The notes below the pieces were generated by a model that ran no database searches, was not told the origin of the DNA, and was given only the letters and a program-made list of their open reading frames with translations. Shown here piece after piece: positions 13,001 to 26,650 of a stretch of DNA of 64,000 nucleotides; within the stretch, counting starts at the first letter, position 1, and each line of letters begins with the position of its first letter. The stretch is taken from assembly GCA_028554795.2 (NCBI GenBank), contig CM068839.1, positions 45,725,440 through 45,789,439 of the forward strand, read 5' to 3'. The translations under genes and the position numbers were made by a program. The DNA is from Sinohyriopsis cumingii. Its lineage: Eukaryota; Mollusca; Bivalvia; Unionida; Unionidae.

Positions 13001-16000
13001 CTGATGTATTAGGGTATTCATATTAAATTCCTTATCTGGTTTATTAGGTTATCCATATTAAATTCCTTATCTGCTGTATTAGGGTATCCATATTAAATTC
13101 CTTATCTGGTGTATTAGGGTATCGATATTAAATTCCTTATCTGGTGTATTAGGGTATCCATATTAAATTCCTTATCTGGTGTATTAGGGTATCCATATTA
13201 AATTCCTTATCTTGTGTAACAGGGTATCGATATTAAGTTCCTTATCTGGTGTATCAGGGTATCCATATTAAATTCCTTATCTTGTGTATTAGGGTATCCA
13301 TATTAAATTCCTTATCTGGTGTATTAGGGTATCCATAGTAAATTTCTTATCTGGTGTATTAGGGTTTCCATATTAAATTCTTTATCTGGTGTATCCGGGT
13401 ATCCATATTAAATTCCTTATCTGGTGTATCCGGGTATCCATATTAAATTCCTTATCTGGTGTATCAGGGAATCCATATTAAATTCCTTACCTGGTGTATT
13501 AGGGCATTGATATTAAATTCCTTATCTGGTGTATTAGGGTATCGATATTAAATTCCTTATCTGATGTATTAGGGTATCCATATTACATTCCTTATCTGGT
13601 GTATTAGGGTATCCATATTAAATTCCTTATCTGGTGTGTTAGGGTATCCATATTAAATTTCTTATCTGATGTATCAGGGTATCCATATTAAATTCCTTAT
13701 CTGATGTATTAGGGTATCCATATTAAATTCCTTATCTGGTGTATTAGGGTATCCATATTAAATTCCTTATCTGGTGTATTAGGGTATCCATATTAAATTC
13801 CTTATCTGGTGTATTAGGGTATCCATATTAAATTCCTTACCTGGTGTATTAGGGTATTCATATTAAATTCCTTATCTTGTGCATCAGGGTATCGATATTA
13901 AGTTCCTTATCTGGTGTATCAGGGTATCCATATTAAATTCCTTAAATTGTGTATTAGGGTATCCATATTAAAGTCCTTATCTGCTGTATCAGGGTATCCA
14001 TATTAAATTCCTTATCTGGTGTATTAGGGTATAGATATTAAATTCCTTATCTGGTGTATTAGGGTATCCATATTAAATTCCTTATCTTGTGTATCAGGGT
14101 ATCGATATTAAGTTCCTTATCTGGTGTATCAGGGTATCCATATTAAATTCCTTATCTTGTGTATTAGGGTATCCATATTAAATTCCTTATCTGGTGTATT
14201 AGGGTATCCATATTAAATTCCTTATCTGGTGTATTAGGGTATCCATAGTAAATTCCTTATCTGGTGTATTAGGGTTTCGATATTAAATTCTTTATCTGGT
14301 GTATCCGGGTATCCATATTAAATTCCTTATCTGGTGTATCAGGGTATCCATATTAAATTCCTTATCTTGTGTATCAGGGTATCCATATTAAATTCCTTAT
14401 GTGGTGTATTAGGGTATCCATAGCAAATTCCTTATCTGGTGTATTAGGGTTTCCATATTAAATTCTTTATCTGGTGTATCCGGGTATCCATATTAAATTC
14501 CTTATCTGGTGTATCAGGGTATCCATATTAAATTCCTTATTTGGTGTATTAGGGTATCCACATGAAATTCCTTATCTGGTGTATCAGGGTATCCATATCA
14601 AATTCCTTTTCTTTTGTATCAGGGTATCCATATTAAACTCCTTATATTCCTTATTAGGTGTATCAGGGTATCCATATTAAATTCCTTATCTGGTGCATTA
14701 GGGTATTGATATTAAATTCCTTATCTGGTGCATCAGGGTATCCATATTAAATTCCTTATCTAGTGTATCAGGGTATCCATATTAAATTCCTTATCAGGTG
14801 TATTAGGGTATCCATATGAAATTCCTTATCTGGTTTATTAGAGTATCCATATTAAATTCCTTATCTGGTGTATTAGGGTATCCATATTAAATTCCTTATC
14901 TGGTATATTAGGGTATCAATATTATATTCCTTATCTGGTGTATTAACGTATCCATATTAAATTCCTTATCTGGCGTATCAGGGTATCATTATTAAATTCC
15001 TTATCTGGTGTATCAGGGTATCCATATTAAATTCATTATCTGGTGTCTTAGGGTATCGATGTTAAGTTCCTTATTTGGTGTATTAGGGTATCCATATTAA
15101 ATTCCTTATCTGGTGTGTTAGTGTATCCATATTAAATTTCTTATCTGATGTATCAGGGTATCCATATTAAATTCCTTATCTGGTGTATCTGGGTATCTAT
15201 ATTAAATTCCTTATCTGGTATATCAGGGTATCCATATTAAATTCCTTATCTGGCGTATCAGGGTATCATTATTAAATTCCTTATCTGGTGTATCAGGGTA
15301 TCCATATTAAATTCATTATCTGGTGTCTTAGGGTATCGATATTAAGTTCCTTATTTGGTGTATTAGTGTATCCATATTAAATTTCTTATCTGATGTATCA
15401 GGGTATCCATATTAAATTCCTTATCTGGTGTATCAGGGTATCCATATTAAATTCATTATCTGGTGTATTAGGGTATCCATATTAAGTTCCTTATTTGGTG
15501 TATTAGTGTATCCATATTAAATTTCTTATCTGATGTGTTAGGGTATCCATATTAAATTTCTTATCTGATGTATCAGGGTATCCATATTAAATTCCTTATC
15601 TGGTGTGTTAGTGTATCCATATTAAATTTCTTATCTGATGTATCAGGGTATCCATATTAAATTCCTTATCTGGTGTATCTGGGTATCTATATTAAATTCC
15701 TTATCTGGTGTATCAGGGTATCCATATTAAATTCCTTATCTTGTGTATTAGGGTATCATTATTAAATTCCTTATTTGTTGTATTAGGGTATCAATATTAA
15801 ATTCTTTTTCTGGTGTATTAGGGTATCCATATTAAATTCCTGATCTGGTGTATCAGGGTATCCATATTAAACTCCTTATCTGGTGTATTAGGGAATATAT
15901 ATTCAATTCCTTATCTGGTGTATTAGGGTATTGATATTAATTTCCTTATCTGGTGTATTAGGGTATCCATATTAAACTCCTTATATTCCTTATCTGGTGT

Positions 16001-18765
16001 ATCAGGGTACCCATATTAAATTCCTTATCTGGTGTATTAGGGAATATATATTAAATTCCTTATCTGGTGTATTAGGGTATCCATATTAAATTCCTTATCT
16101 GGTGTATTAGGGAATATATATTAAATTCCTTATCTGGTGTATTAGGGTATCCATATTAAATTCCTTATCTGGTGCATTAGAGTACTGATATTAAATTCCT
16201 TATCTGGTGTATCAGGGTATCCATATTAAATTCCTTATCTGGTGTATTAGGGTATCCATATTAAATTCCTTCTCTGGTGTATTAGAGTATCCATATTAAA
16301 TTCCTTATCTGGTGTATTAGGGTATCCATATTAAATTCCTTATCTGGTGTATTAGGGTATCGATATTAAATTCCTTATCTGGTGTATTAGGGTATCCATA
16401 TTAAATTCCTTATCTGGCAAATCAGGGTATCATTATTAAATTCCTTATCTGGTGTATCAGGGTATCCATATTAAATTCGTTATCTGGTGTACTAGGGTAT
16501 CGATATTAAGTTCCTTATCTGGTGTATTAGGGTATCGATATTAAATTCCTTATCTGGTGTGTTAGGGTATCCATATTAAATTTCTTATCTGATGTATCAC
16601 GGTATCCATATTAAATTCCTTACCTGGTGTATTAGGGCATTGATATTAAATTCCTTATCTGGTGTATTAGGGTATCGATATTAAATTCCTTATCTGATGT
16701 ATTAGGGTATCCATATTAAATTCCTTATCTGGTGTATTAGGGTATCCATATTAAATTCCTTATCTTGTGTATCAGGGTATCGATATTAAGTTCCTTATCT
16801 GGTGTATCAGGGTATCCATATTAAATTCCTTATCTGGTGTATTAGGGTATCCATAGTAAATTCCTTATCTGGTGTATTAGGGTATCCATATTAAATTCCT
16901 TATCTTGTGTATTAGGGTATCGTTATTAAATTCCTTATTTGTTGTATTAGGGTATCAATATTAAATTCTTTATCTGGTGTATTAGGGTATCCATATTAAG
17001 TTCCTTATCTGGTGTATCAGGGTATCCATATTAAACTCCTTATCTGGTGTATTAGGGAATATATATTCAATTCCTTATCTGGTGTATTAGGGTATTGATA
17101 TTAAATTCCTTATCTGGTGTATTAGGGTATCCATATTAAATTCCTTATCTTGTGTATTAGGGTATCGTTATTAAATTCCTTATTTGTTGTATTAGGGTAT
17201 CAATATTAAATTCTTTATCTGGTGTATTAGGGTATCCATATTAAGTTCCTTATCTGGTGTATCAGGGTATCCATATTAAACTCCTTATCTGGTGTATTAG
17301 GGAATATATATTCAATTCCTTATCTGGTGTATTAGGGTATTGATATTAAATTCCTTATCTGGTGTATTAGGGTATTGATATTAAATTCCTTATCTGGTGT
17401 ATCAGGATATCCATATTAAACTCCTTATATTCCTTATCTGGTGTATCAGGGTACCCATATTAAATTCCTTATCTGATGTATTAGGGAATATATATTAAAT
17501 TCCTTATCTGGTGTATTAGGGTATCCATATTAAATTCCTTATCTGGTATATTAGGGTATCGATATTATATTCCTTATCTGGTGTATTAGGGTATCCATAT
17601 TAAATTCCTTATCTGGCGTATCAGGGTATCATTATTAAATTCCTTATCTGGTGTATCAGGGTATCCATATTAAATTCATTATCTGGTGTATTAGGGTATC
17701 GATATTAAGTTCCTTATCTGGTGTATCAGGGTATCCATATTAAATTCCTTATCTGGTGTATTAGGGAATATATATTAAATTCCTTATCTGGTGTATTAGG
17801 GTATCCATATTAAATTCCTTATCTGGTGCATTAGAGTACTGATATTAAATTCCTTATCTGGTGTATCAGGGTATCCATATTAAATTCCTTATCTGGTATA
17901 TTAGGGTATCGATATTAAATTCCTTATCTGGTGTATTAGGGTATCCATATTAAATTCCTTATCTGGCGTATCAGGGTATCATTATTAAATTCCTTATCTG
18001 GTGTATCAGGGTATCCATATTAAATTCGTTATCTGGTGTATTAGGGTATTGATATTAAGTTCCTTATCTGGTGTATTAGGGTATCGATATTAAATTCCTT
18101 ATCTGGTGTGTTAGGGTATCCATATTAAATTTCTTATCTGATGTATCACAGTATCCATATTAAATTCCTTACCTGGTGTATTAGGGCATTGATATTAAAT
18201 TCCTTATCTGGTGTATTAGGGTATCGATATTAAATTCCTTATCTGATGTATTAGGGTATCCATATTAAATTCCTTATCTGGTGTATTAGGGTATCCATAT
18301 TAAATTCCTTATCTGGTGTATTAGGGTATCCATAGTAAATTCCTTATCTGGTGTATTAGGGTATCCATATTAAATTCCTTATCTGGTGTATTAGGGTATC
18401 CATATTAAATTCCTTATCTTGTGTATCAAGGTATCGATATTAAGTTCCTTATCTGGTGTATCAGGGTATCCATATTAAATTCCTTATCTTGTGTATTAGG
18501 GTATCCATATTAATTTCCTTATCTGGTGTATTAGGGTATCCATAGTAAATTCCTTATCTGGTGTATTAGGGTATCCATATTAAATTCCTTATCTGGTGTA
18601 TTAGGATATCCATATTAAATTCCTTATCTGGTGTATCAGGGTATCGATATTAAGTTCCTTTTCTGGTGTATCAGGGTATCCATATTAAATTCCTTATCTG
18701 GTGTATTAGGGTATCCATATTAAATTCCTTATCTGGTGTATTAGGGTCTATCCATAATAAATTCC
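7090..18765. repeat. 11.7-kb satellite array, 35-bp unit
   Basis: About 330 tandem copies of a 35-bp unit containing CCATATTAAATTCCTTATCT and GGTGTATTAGGGTAT. Main variant positions are ATTAGGG/ATCAGGG, ATCCATATT/ATCGATATT and TCTGG/TCTTG. Some units carry a 9-bp insertion. Variants recur in blocks (289-bp and 245-bp higher-order units, see findings). The left 200 bp and the last few units are degenerate, as expected at array edges. Small plus-strand frames with a 35-residue period (3 x 35 bp) are artefacts. Confidence 0.96.
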
Positions 18766-19735
18766 TTATTGTCTGTAGCACGGTCGATCCATATTTAATT
18801 TCTTTGAAACAAATGCTTACCATTTCTTTAAATCACAATACTAGCTTTAGTTCCATCTGATCTTCTTACCTATAACTAACAAAAATCAAGGACAACATGC
18901 AGTTTTGTTTGGTATGTATATTTTTGGGGGTGAGTATGGCAAACACCAAAGTATCAAAGCCATCAACTTTTTTATTTTAATTGGAATTAGAGCCAAGTAC
19001 AATGTTGAGTTTTAGTTTTTCATTTAGGTCCCACTTTTTTCAAAACATGGAAATATGACTATAAGGATAAATCCAAATGTTTGTCTAATCACAAGGCAAA
19101 CTTTTAAATGCTTAAGAGGCTTATTATCCCTTTCAATGTCTTTCATTTGTTTGATGCCATTTCTAGAAAATGCTTAGAACAAATATTTACAGCTTGACCA
19201 TGCAGACATTTAGCATTAATATATAGGCAGTTTAAAACATCTGAAGTACTACTGTAAAGTCAGTCTGGTTCCCAGACCAACTTCACTGAATCTGACATGA
19301 AAACTTGATCCAGTTTAAACAAACACTGCAACCAATCTCTGGATCTGACCACAAGGATCCTATTTTTAATTCTGGCTATTATTGTGTAACTCCATAATTT
19401 AAATACCATGTCAGTATAAATTGTAAGAGCTGACAGGTCTGTAATTATATGTGCATGCTGGGATAAATTAGTGCCAGTGGTACAGCCTAAATTATTATAT
19501 ATTTTGCTTTCCGTACATACAGATGCAAACAAAAGATATTCAAAATGATCTAGCCATTCAGATTGTAATCATAGAAAGAAAATGAAATTATTAAGCAAAG
19601 ACCGAAAATTTTAAATTTTTTAATAGGAATAGAGAAAAGACAAGAAAAGAAAACCACCTATGGTATGACGAGATTACAAACCATGAATACTGTAAATTTG
19701 TTTTGATTCATAGGTTACCCATCTTTGTTCTTTTT
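18766..19735. other. Unique host sequence, no supported gene
   Basis: AT-rich, with no recognisable coding or repeat structure. The 90-codon minus-strand frame near 19.4 kb has no motif or splice support. Confidence 0.4.
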
Positions 19736-19970
19736 TTCTTTCTTTAAGCAATGGATTGACACATGTAAATATCAAACTTGTATAACTTGGAAAGCAATAG
19801 TCTGAACCATGGACTGGCATGCGTAAATACCAATTTGTGACTTTACAAACAACAGTCTGGACCATGGATTGATACATGTAAAAACAAACATGTGTGACAC
19901 TTAAAGCAACAGTCTGAACCATTGATTGACAGATGTCAATACAAACATATGTGACTCTACATCAAAACAG
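19736..19970. repeat. About 59-bp degenerate tandem repeat
   Basis: Four diverged copies around CTGAACCATGGACTGGCATG and GTAAATACCAA. A weaker similar motif (ATGAAATATAGG) reappears near 20.05 and 20.21 kb, so the array may once have been longer. Confidence 0.7.
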
Positions 19971-20381
19971 TCGGAAAAATGGCCTAAATGCAAATCATAA
20001 CTATAAAAACCAAGCTCAACCAAAAGGTAAACCCAACCCTCACTGAACCATGAAATATAGGTCTCACTGACATATTTCTCACTGATGGTTGTTGCACTCC
20101 TCATGACATAATAACAGTTTTAAAAAATACACCATGTGACTCGGACCACAGACGTAAGTGCCTGAGAAGATAAGCTCACTGCACAAGTTAAAAAATGTAT
20201 TTCAACCATGAAATACAGGTTACAGTGAAAGGTGCTGTACTCCAACTGGCATATCTAAATACCTACTTATGTGACTACAGACAACATTATCTGAGAAAAA
20301 AAACTAAATCCAAACCCTAACCTAGAAAACTCAGCTTAGTGCAAAAGTATGCACAAATGATTGAACCATGGAAATATAAAT

Positions 20382-20590
20382 GTTATTGTTGTTTGAGGGG
20401 TTTAATGCCATTTGCAAGATAGGCTTATATACTTATATTTGGTGGCCAGTTTAACTGGGGGAGGAAGAATTGGGGAAAACCCCAGAAAGAACCAATATCC
20501 AAAGGAAAGTTACTGTCAGTTTTCTAACATATTCACACTGACCAAGCCCAAGACTAAAATGTAATGTCTGAATTTGGATCCTAAGCGCTG
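20382..20590 (-). mobile_element. Diverged SINE copy
   Basis: Shares the body of the SINEs at 4.4 and 41.2 kb: TGTTGTTTG end, GGTGGCCAGT, GGGGGAGGAAGAA, AAACCCCAGAAAGAACC and a CACATATTCACACTG-like stretch. The tRNA-like head is nearly unrecognisable, so this is the oldest of the three copies. Confidence 0.6.
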
Positions 20591-21564
20591 TAAGCATCAC
20601 ATTTTCTCAATATATTTATCTGGCAAATGAAATGGTTGCATGAACATTTGAAGTTCACAAAGTTATACATTAAAAATGCCTATGACAAGGGGCATAACTC
20701 TACAAAATATCTACACAACCTGAGCTCTTAAGGAAAGAACCTATGTGGCAAATTTGGCTGAAGTCTGGAAGCTTGAATATTCTGAAATTTGTACACAGAC
20801 AACAAGATAATCAAATGGGCATGACACAGTTGTCAATGAACTCATCTTGCATGGTGGTGATGTGAAGCTTCTCATCAAATTTAGTATAAACCTACAAAAT
20901 GTGGAAACTGCTTGTGGGCCACAGCCATGGGAACCACCAGATTTAGGTTTTATCTCTGTATGAAGCCAACAGCTTCTATGATGTCTTAGACTGAAATTCT
21001 GCATTAAACATGAGGCTCATATATATGCTCATATATATATCACTCTAATTTCATGAGCAGAAATCCTCATGTAGCAAATCTGATCTTTTGAGACTTCAGA
21101 GTACATCCTGCAAAACCAGCTTAACATATGAAGACAGGGACTGAGAGCTGATATCCTGCTTTCTTGTCTTCTCATGAGGGTCACTGAACCATCCAATATG
21201 AACTGATGATAGTTCTTGTCAACTTAAACGGTATTTAAATTGCTCACCTAACATCCCGAAGCTAAAGTTGTTATATATGTCCCCTCAATCCCATTTGAAA
21301 CTGACTGATTACAAGTCCAGCAACAAAAGGCCTCCCCAACCATACATAGTGGCATTTGTAAATACTGTCACTTCCAGTTGGTGCTTCTCAAAAGGAATTC
21401 CTGTTGCGAGTTAACCATGACTGCACCAGGCACACACAGGAATAACTATACATCATTCATGATAATGACCTTTCATTCAAGTGTCCCAGTAGAATCAAAT
21501 CAGCTGCCGCATTGAAAAACCACAACAGTTACAAGAACCCTCAATGGAATCCACATCCTGTTGT
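20591..21564. other. Unique host sequence, no supported gene
   Basis: The 87-codon minus frame at about 20.8 kb has no domain signature. No RNA gene or repeat seen. Confidence 0.35.
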
Positions 21565-22448
21565 CATGTATATTTAATTGACCTTGCTTGTTATTTTTTT
21601 TTTTTTTTAAGTTTAATACATGCTATGGATAATCATATTTTGTATTTGACCTTGTCAAAAATCAAGTTCACTTTGTTCCTGATTAGAGACACTGATGGGT
21701 TTTTTGTTTTAGTAAACAAATTATACAAGGCTAATATTTTCTTTATGAGCGAGGGTTTAATCTTAGGATCATTATCAATAGAAGTAAACATATTATTAGG
21801 GTCTCGGTCATAGTTACTGGAATTCTCCCATAAAAAACCTAGCCTGCCTGATGTTTACCACATTCTATATCATCATTTTAGTAACAGAGTGTTCTAGAAT
21901 GGACAATTAGATTAAGCCATATTATTTCCGGAAAAGCTAATTGTGACCTAGGTCAAGTAGAGGGATTTATAATCTTCTTTACCTGAGAAATTAGTAATTT
22001 GTGCTGTAAGATGTTGAAGCAGAATCAGTCATATTGTTGTGTTCAGTATCTGATGTGGGCTAGAATTATTTATTCATATTATTATTCTCTGGAATTACAA
22101 GTGCTCAATAATATTCTTTGTCAGAAACTTGGAATTATATCAAATTTAGAGAAGGATATCTTGGATTATATTATATTTGATTCATCAAAAGACAGCTGTC
22201 ACCATGTCATAAACCACTACAGGAACATCAACACCTTCAGTGCTGGATTTTATTTTGAACACCACTAGACATTAATTACAACTTTATCCATTCAGACTAT
22301 TTTCAGATTTAATTCGCATTGCTATAAGTCCTTTTTAAATTTACACCTTTTATTGAAAAGGAAATAAATTATTTTTTGAATTTTACAAAACTCGTTGGCT
22401 TTCAATCTTTTCTATTACTTAGTGTAAGACCACAGAGTCGTAATACTG
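21565..22448 (+). repeat. Dispersed repeat, copy 1 (about 880 bp)
   Basis: Aligns in order and orientation with 49.915-50.803 kb. Shared blocks include TGACCTTGTC followed by AAGTCAAGTT, TTTAATCTTAGGATCATT (TTTAATATTAGGATCATT in the other copy), AGTAGAGG, GAGCCACTACAGG-like CACTACAGGAACATCAACAC and the end GACCACAGAGTC(G/A)TAATA. Many substitutions and indels separate the two, so it is an old family. No transposase frame or terminal repeat seen. The 89-codon frame inside is not conserved in the other copy. Confidence 0.7.
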
Positions 22449-22785
22449 TTGGAAATGAACTATGAATGTGATCATCTATATGACATAAACATGAGGGAGG
22501 CATACCAGACTGAGATTGGTTATAAACTTCATAATGAGGTGAATAGAACACTGGGACAGCTGAAAGTTGTATTTTCCTCAGTTCAAGATACTAATGAGAT
22601 ACTATTCAAAGGCTCAGTTCAATTATGTCCTTGAGAAGACTAAAAATTACCATGTTTCTGGAGATCATCCAAAAACACCATTTTGCCACAGTGGAAACCA
22701 CCTCGAACAGGGTGGCACCACAACATGTAATTTCAGCAATGACCCAGCGGCTGATATTAGACCAAATTGTAGAACTTGAAATTGG
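22449..22785. other. Unique sequence, no supported gene
   Basis: Three short overlapping plus frames (61-70 codons) share no motif and run into the tandem repeat on the right. I do not call a gene. Confidence 0.3.
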
Positions 22786-22988
22786 TAAACTTTGTCACAG
22801 TAAGCAAACTGATATTAGATTTCATTGAGGCAACTCAGGTATACGATGGGCATACACTTTGTCACAGTAAGCTAACTGACATTAGATTTCATTGAGGCAA
22901 CTCAGGTATACGATGGGCATACACTTTGTCACAGTAAGCTAACTGACATTAGATTTCATTGAGGCAACTCAGGTATATGATGGGCATA
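22786..22988. repeat. 67-bp tandem repeat, 3 copies
   Basis: CATTGAGGCAACTCAGGTAT recurs at 22823, 22890 and 22957, exactly 67 bp apart; the unit also carries CACTTTGTCACAGTAAGC. Confidence 0.93.
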
Positions 22989-23120
22989 AACGTGCCATTG
23001 GCCTTTATCATAAGGAACAGAAAGCCATGAATAGAACTCCAGATATTGTGCTTTTTTCACAATCTCCAAGGCCTATTTGTCGATGGGTGACTGAAGAATA
23101 TCATCCTTCTCCCAATCTGA

Positions 23121-23277
23121 TAGCACATTCATTATGAGGGTGAGGAAGAATGTGGGGGTTGGTCATACGAAATCACATCCATTAGGAGGGTGAGGAAGAA
23201 TGTGGGGGTTGGTCATACGAAATCTGATAGCACATCCATTATGAGGGTGAGGAAGAATGTGGGGGTTGGTCATAAAA
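23121..23277. repeat. 50/60-bp tandem repeat, 3 copies
   Basis: GAGGGTGAGGAAGAATGTGG followed by GGGTTGGTCATA occurs three times; the second and third copies differ by a short insertion (CTGATAG), giving unequal spacing. Confidence 0.88.
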
Positions 23278-23811
23278 AATATGAAGCCCTTGTGAAATGA
23301 TTTGGACTGTCCATTCATTTTTGGGAAATAGGTTGCTGGGGGGGGAGTGGACAAATTTAGTTTCTTATCTCTCTTGTGACGGTGCCTCCTAGACTGGTTC
23401 TGCTGTTGTCTGCTTGCATATTTGTAAAGTTATTGTAAAAGAAGTTGATCAACATTTTCTAAATGTACTGACTACACAAGACTTTTGAAATTAATTTTTT
23501 ATTGTCCAAATATATGATCGAAATAAAAATCACTGATTCTTGAAATTGTATCTGAATGTAAATCACTCTTTACACCTGCTCCCAAAAATCCTAGAATTTT
23601 TAACGACCGTGGACTTTGTATCACATGGACTAGTGTCAACTACCATATCAAGCAGTATCAGTATGTAAAGTTTTGCAAACACAATGTTTTTTTCTGTTTT
23701 ATTTGTTTGTCTTGTCTATGTTTTGTATTTGCCTTTGAAAAAGACTAATTAAGATTTGAAAGCACTCAGGCTAGTTAGATACTAGTTTTTGCACCGTTCA
23801 TTGTAGTTTAT

Positions 23812-23814
<3 letters not shown>
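23278..23814. other. Unique host sequence
   Basis: A G9 run at about 23338 and AT-rich unique sequence. No gene supported. Confidence 0.35.

Positions 23815-23862
<48 letters not shown>
23815..23862. repeat. (AT)24 microsatellite
   Basis: Uninterrupted AT dinucleotides over 48 bp. Confidence 0.98.
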
Positions 23863-23864
<2 letters not shown>

Positions 23865-24224
23865 TTTTTTCAAGTTTTAATTACCCCTATCTAATCATGT
23901 GATTGGTTGACATAAGAAATTGTACAGAATGATAATGAGAACTCATGCATGGGTAACTCTTGAACTTGAAACTCTTGAAAGTTTGTTTCAGTTCAGTCAG
24001 GTATGAATGCAATTTTGTTGTTAAAAATTCTGACGTTTGTCTTTTGTTATTGTTCTATTCACTGCTGGGAGTGTAATATCATTAACATTCATATAATAAT
24101 GAAGCATATTGTGCAATCTGCATCAGAAATAAGGAAATAAATGTGTCTGTACATTCTGATAACTCAGTATTGAGAATAAAATAAGATTCATTACACAAAA
24201 TGTTGTATTAATACACTTTGTGAG

Positions 24225-24312
24225 GAATTGTCATTATGTCTAAAATTTGAATTGGCATTATGTCTAAAATTTGAATTGGCATTATGTCTAAAATTTGAAT
24301 TGGCATTATGTC
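24225..24312. repeat. 24-bp tandem repeat, 3.5 copies
   Basis: GAATTGGCATTATGTCTAAA starts at 24249, 24273 and 24297. Confidence 0.92.
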
Positions 24313-25780
24313 TATTATGTTATCTTCATTAGAACTAGGAAATATTTATAATCAGCTGAATTATTACATTTTTTTCAGTAACCTCTTCAGATCATGCCTG
24401 CAGGAGTCATACACATCGAACTACGCTCATTTGATAGAGACCACGTCAACTCTATGGTTTGTCATCCAAGATGACTCAGCGATAAAGTGTGTTGTGCAGA
24501 GCTATTCTCCATGAGCCACCACGGAAACTCCATCATGACATATGGAGTGGTCGAGACTTTTTTCATATCTTCTCCACTTTCCCTCTCTTTCTCAACCCTC
24601 AACATGATGTGTGTGGTTTCAAAAATTTGCATGAGCTGTACTGTAAGTAGTATATGTGGGCTCTTCTTGAAAACAGTGTTTCATGGTATCCAATGGATTT
24701 TTCTTTTACCTGATTTGAAAATATCTTATAATAAAATGCTACAATTTCCTTTCTTACACTGCAGCAAAATGGAAAGATTACATCTGAAACTTATATAAAA
24801 AACAATATCATGTGGACTGATTTTTTCTGTGCAATTCTTTCATCTTTTAGTTTCTGTCATCATTGTGCTTTCTGCTTTAATTTTAGAAAATGATAACTGT
24901 ATTTGCAACTGAGTTTTTAAGTTTTTGTTCCATTATTTTTTCTGTGCTAAACAAATCTGATCGTCTGATGCCCAGGGCCTGTCTCATTACAGATCGGGCC
25001 CCTCTTAAATTCTAAGTGAGATGCCCATCAGGCATGTAAAAAATCTAACTTACACAATAAAGCTTTGATGGCACTGATGAAATGCTGAATTTTATTAAAA
25101 TGCAATATGTTGACCAGAAATATATAGATGTCTTTTTTATTTTTTAATGGACAGGTGGAAAATGAAATTTTGTGATTTTAAATAGCCCTACCCAATGTCA
25201 AGGTAAAACAACGGAATATATAACAGTTCTCAACTCTTTATTAAACAATTTATCATGAAATTATTTGTGGACATAGAAAAAAACCAAAAGCACATACAAG
25301 ATAAATTGAAATATTATGACTGCCTCCTTGCACATCTGCCAACCTTCCAGGCAGAATTGGGGTTTATTTTTAAACTAAAATTTCAAATCATCTTTAGTGG
25401 TATCAAGGGAGGTCACTCTTTATGGCCTAAATAAGCAACGTACATGAGAATAAGTTATTTACTCATATAAGCATACATAAAATGATTGGGGATTAAAATC
25501 TGAGTAAAAGAATATATTTTCATTAAAACATTAAATAAATTTTTCAGCAAAAGATAATAACCTGTTGACTTAGCGCTGAAGTGTTGCACCTAGGAACCCA
25601 AGGGCAGGGGACAATGTGTTCACCATTCTCCAAATTAAGGATGGAAACACCATTTTAGGACAAAGGAAAGTGGAATATAGTATGTCATACATTAGTAGTG
25701 CTAAAATGAGATAATGTTTTTTGCTTAGAATGTTTGCTACCTAAACTTTGTGATCTGCACTGTGATTTAGTCTTTTCTTT
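24313..25780. other. Unique host sequence, no supported gene
   Basis: Contains a pyrimidine-rich acceptor-like TTTTTTTCAG near 24372 followed by short open frames, but no frame is recognisable and no donor is obvious. Several AATAAA motifs occur (for example near 24730). Could be the 3' end of an unidentified host transcript; not called. Confidence 0.3.
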
Positions 25781-26024
25781 TGGACCCTTACATTACTATA
25801 ATCAGTACTTTCATCTTTTGTTTTGAACCCTTACAATACTGTAATCAGTACTTTCATCTTTTCTTTTGAACCCTTACAATACTGTAATCAGTACTTTCAT
25901 CTTTTCTTTTGAACCCTTACAATACTGTAATCAGTACTTTCATCTTTTCAACCCTTACAATACTGTAATCAGTACTTTCATCTTTTCTTTTGGACCCTTA
26001 CATTACTGTAATTAATACTTTCAT
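25781..26024. repeat. 43-bp tandem repeat, about 5-6 copies
   Basis: ATCAGTACTTTCATCTTTT is spaced 43 bp (25801, 25844, 25887 and so on), alternating with GAACCCTTACAATACTGTA. One copy has a deletion of about 7 bp. A stray fragment of the unit appears at 26.66 kb, to the right of the LINE copy, suggesting the LINE landed inside the array. Confidence 0.9.
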
Positions 26025-26650
26025 CAAATGTATAGACAACTTCCAGGATGCAATGAATAATATAAAGGTTTTAACAATACATGAAAAAATATTTCTTAGA
26101 AAGGCCAAATTGATGTATAAAGTATCCAGAAAAGACATTCCTGTCAATCCATTAAGCAGTATCTTACACCAAACAGGTGCTGATGCTACTCCAAATTTAA
26201 GGCCCAAAAGAAGGAAAAATTATATTATACCAAGGCCAAATAACGAATTGTTTAAAAAATGTTTTCAATATACTGGTCAACTGGCATGGAACAATATTCC
26301 CAGGCTCCTAGCATTTCTTCTTTCCATAATCAATGTCTTAAATGGATGAAATCTTTAGATAATTGAACTGTTCTGGTAAAAAAAATACCGCCTGCTTTTC
26401 TTCAATTTTGCATCATTTTTATGATATTTTATATATGTTCATGTGTTCACAGATCCCTGCGCATATGTTCCAGGCTTGATACTTTGATTTTTAAAATCAC
26501 TTAATTATTTAGTGTCAAGCCAGATTCTTCATGTCATGTTCTATATACTGTATATATTGTACATAACAGATAGAAGGCCTCAGTGTAGATTAGTTCTGTA
26601 ACTAACTGAGTTACCTTCTCTAAATAAAGTCCTTATTATTATTATCAAAT
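26025..26650 (+). mobile_element. 5'-truncated LINE copy (reverse transcriptase tail and 3' UTR)
   Basis: The frame ending at 26349 carries the usual end of a non-LTR retrotransposon polymerase: a basic linker, then FKKCFQYTGQLAWNNIP, matching the (R)SFSYxGxxLWNxLP pattern found after the reverse-transcriptase thumb in CR1/jockey-type LINEs. About 300 bp of 3' UTR follows, ending in AATAAAGTCC and a short ATT microsatellite, a typical LINE end. Catalytic motifs of the reverse transcriptase are absent: only about the last 105 residues remain. The upstream ATG at 25990 lies in the tandem repeat and is not its start. The exact LINE clade cannot be told. Confidence 0.65.

Noticed and set aside
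7090..18765. Possible CRISPR array because of a regular short repeat
   Set aside because: Units are directly adjacent with no unique spacers, and the context is eukaryotic; it is a satellite.
7090..18860. Several 61-70-codon frames beginning MYQGIHIKFL
   Set aside because: They repeat every 35 residues, the mark of a 35-bp unit read in three phases.
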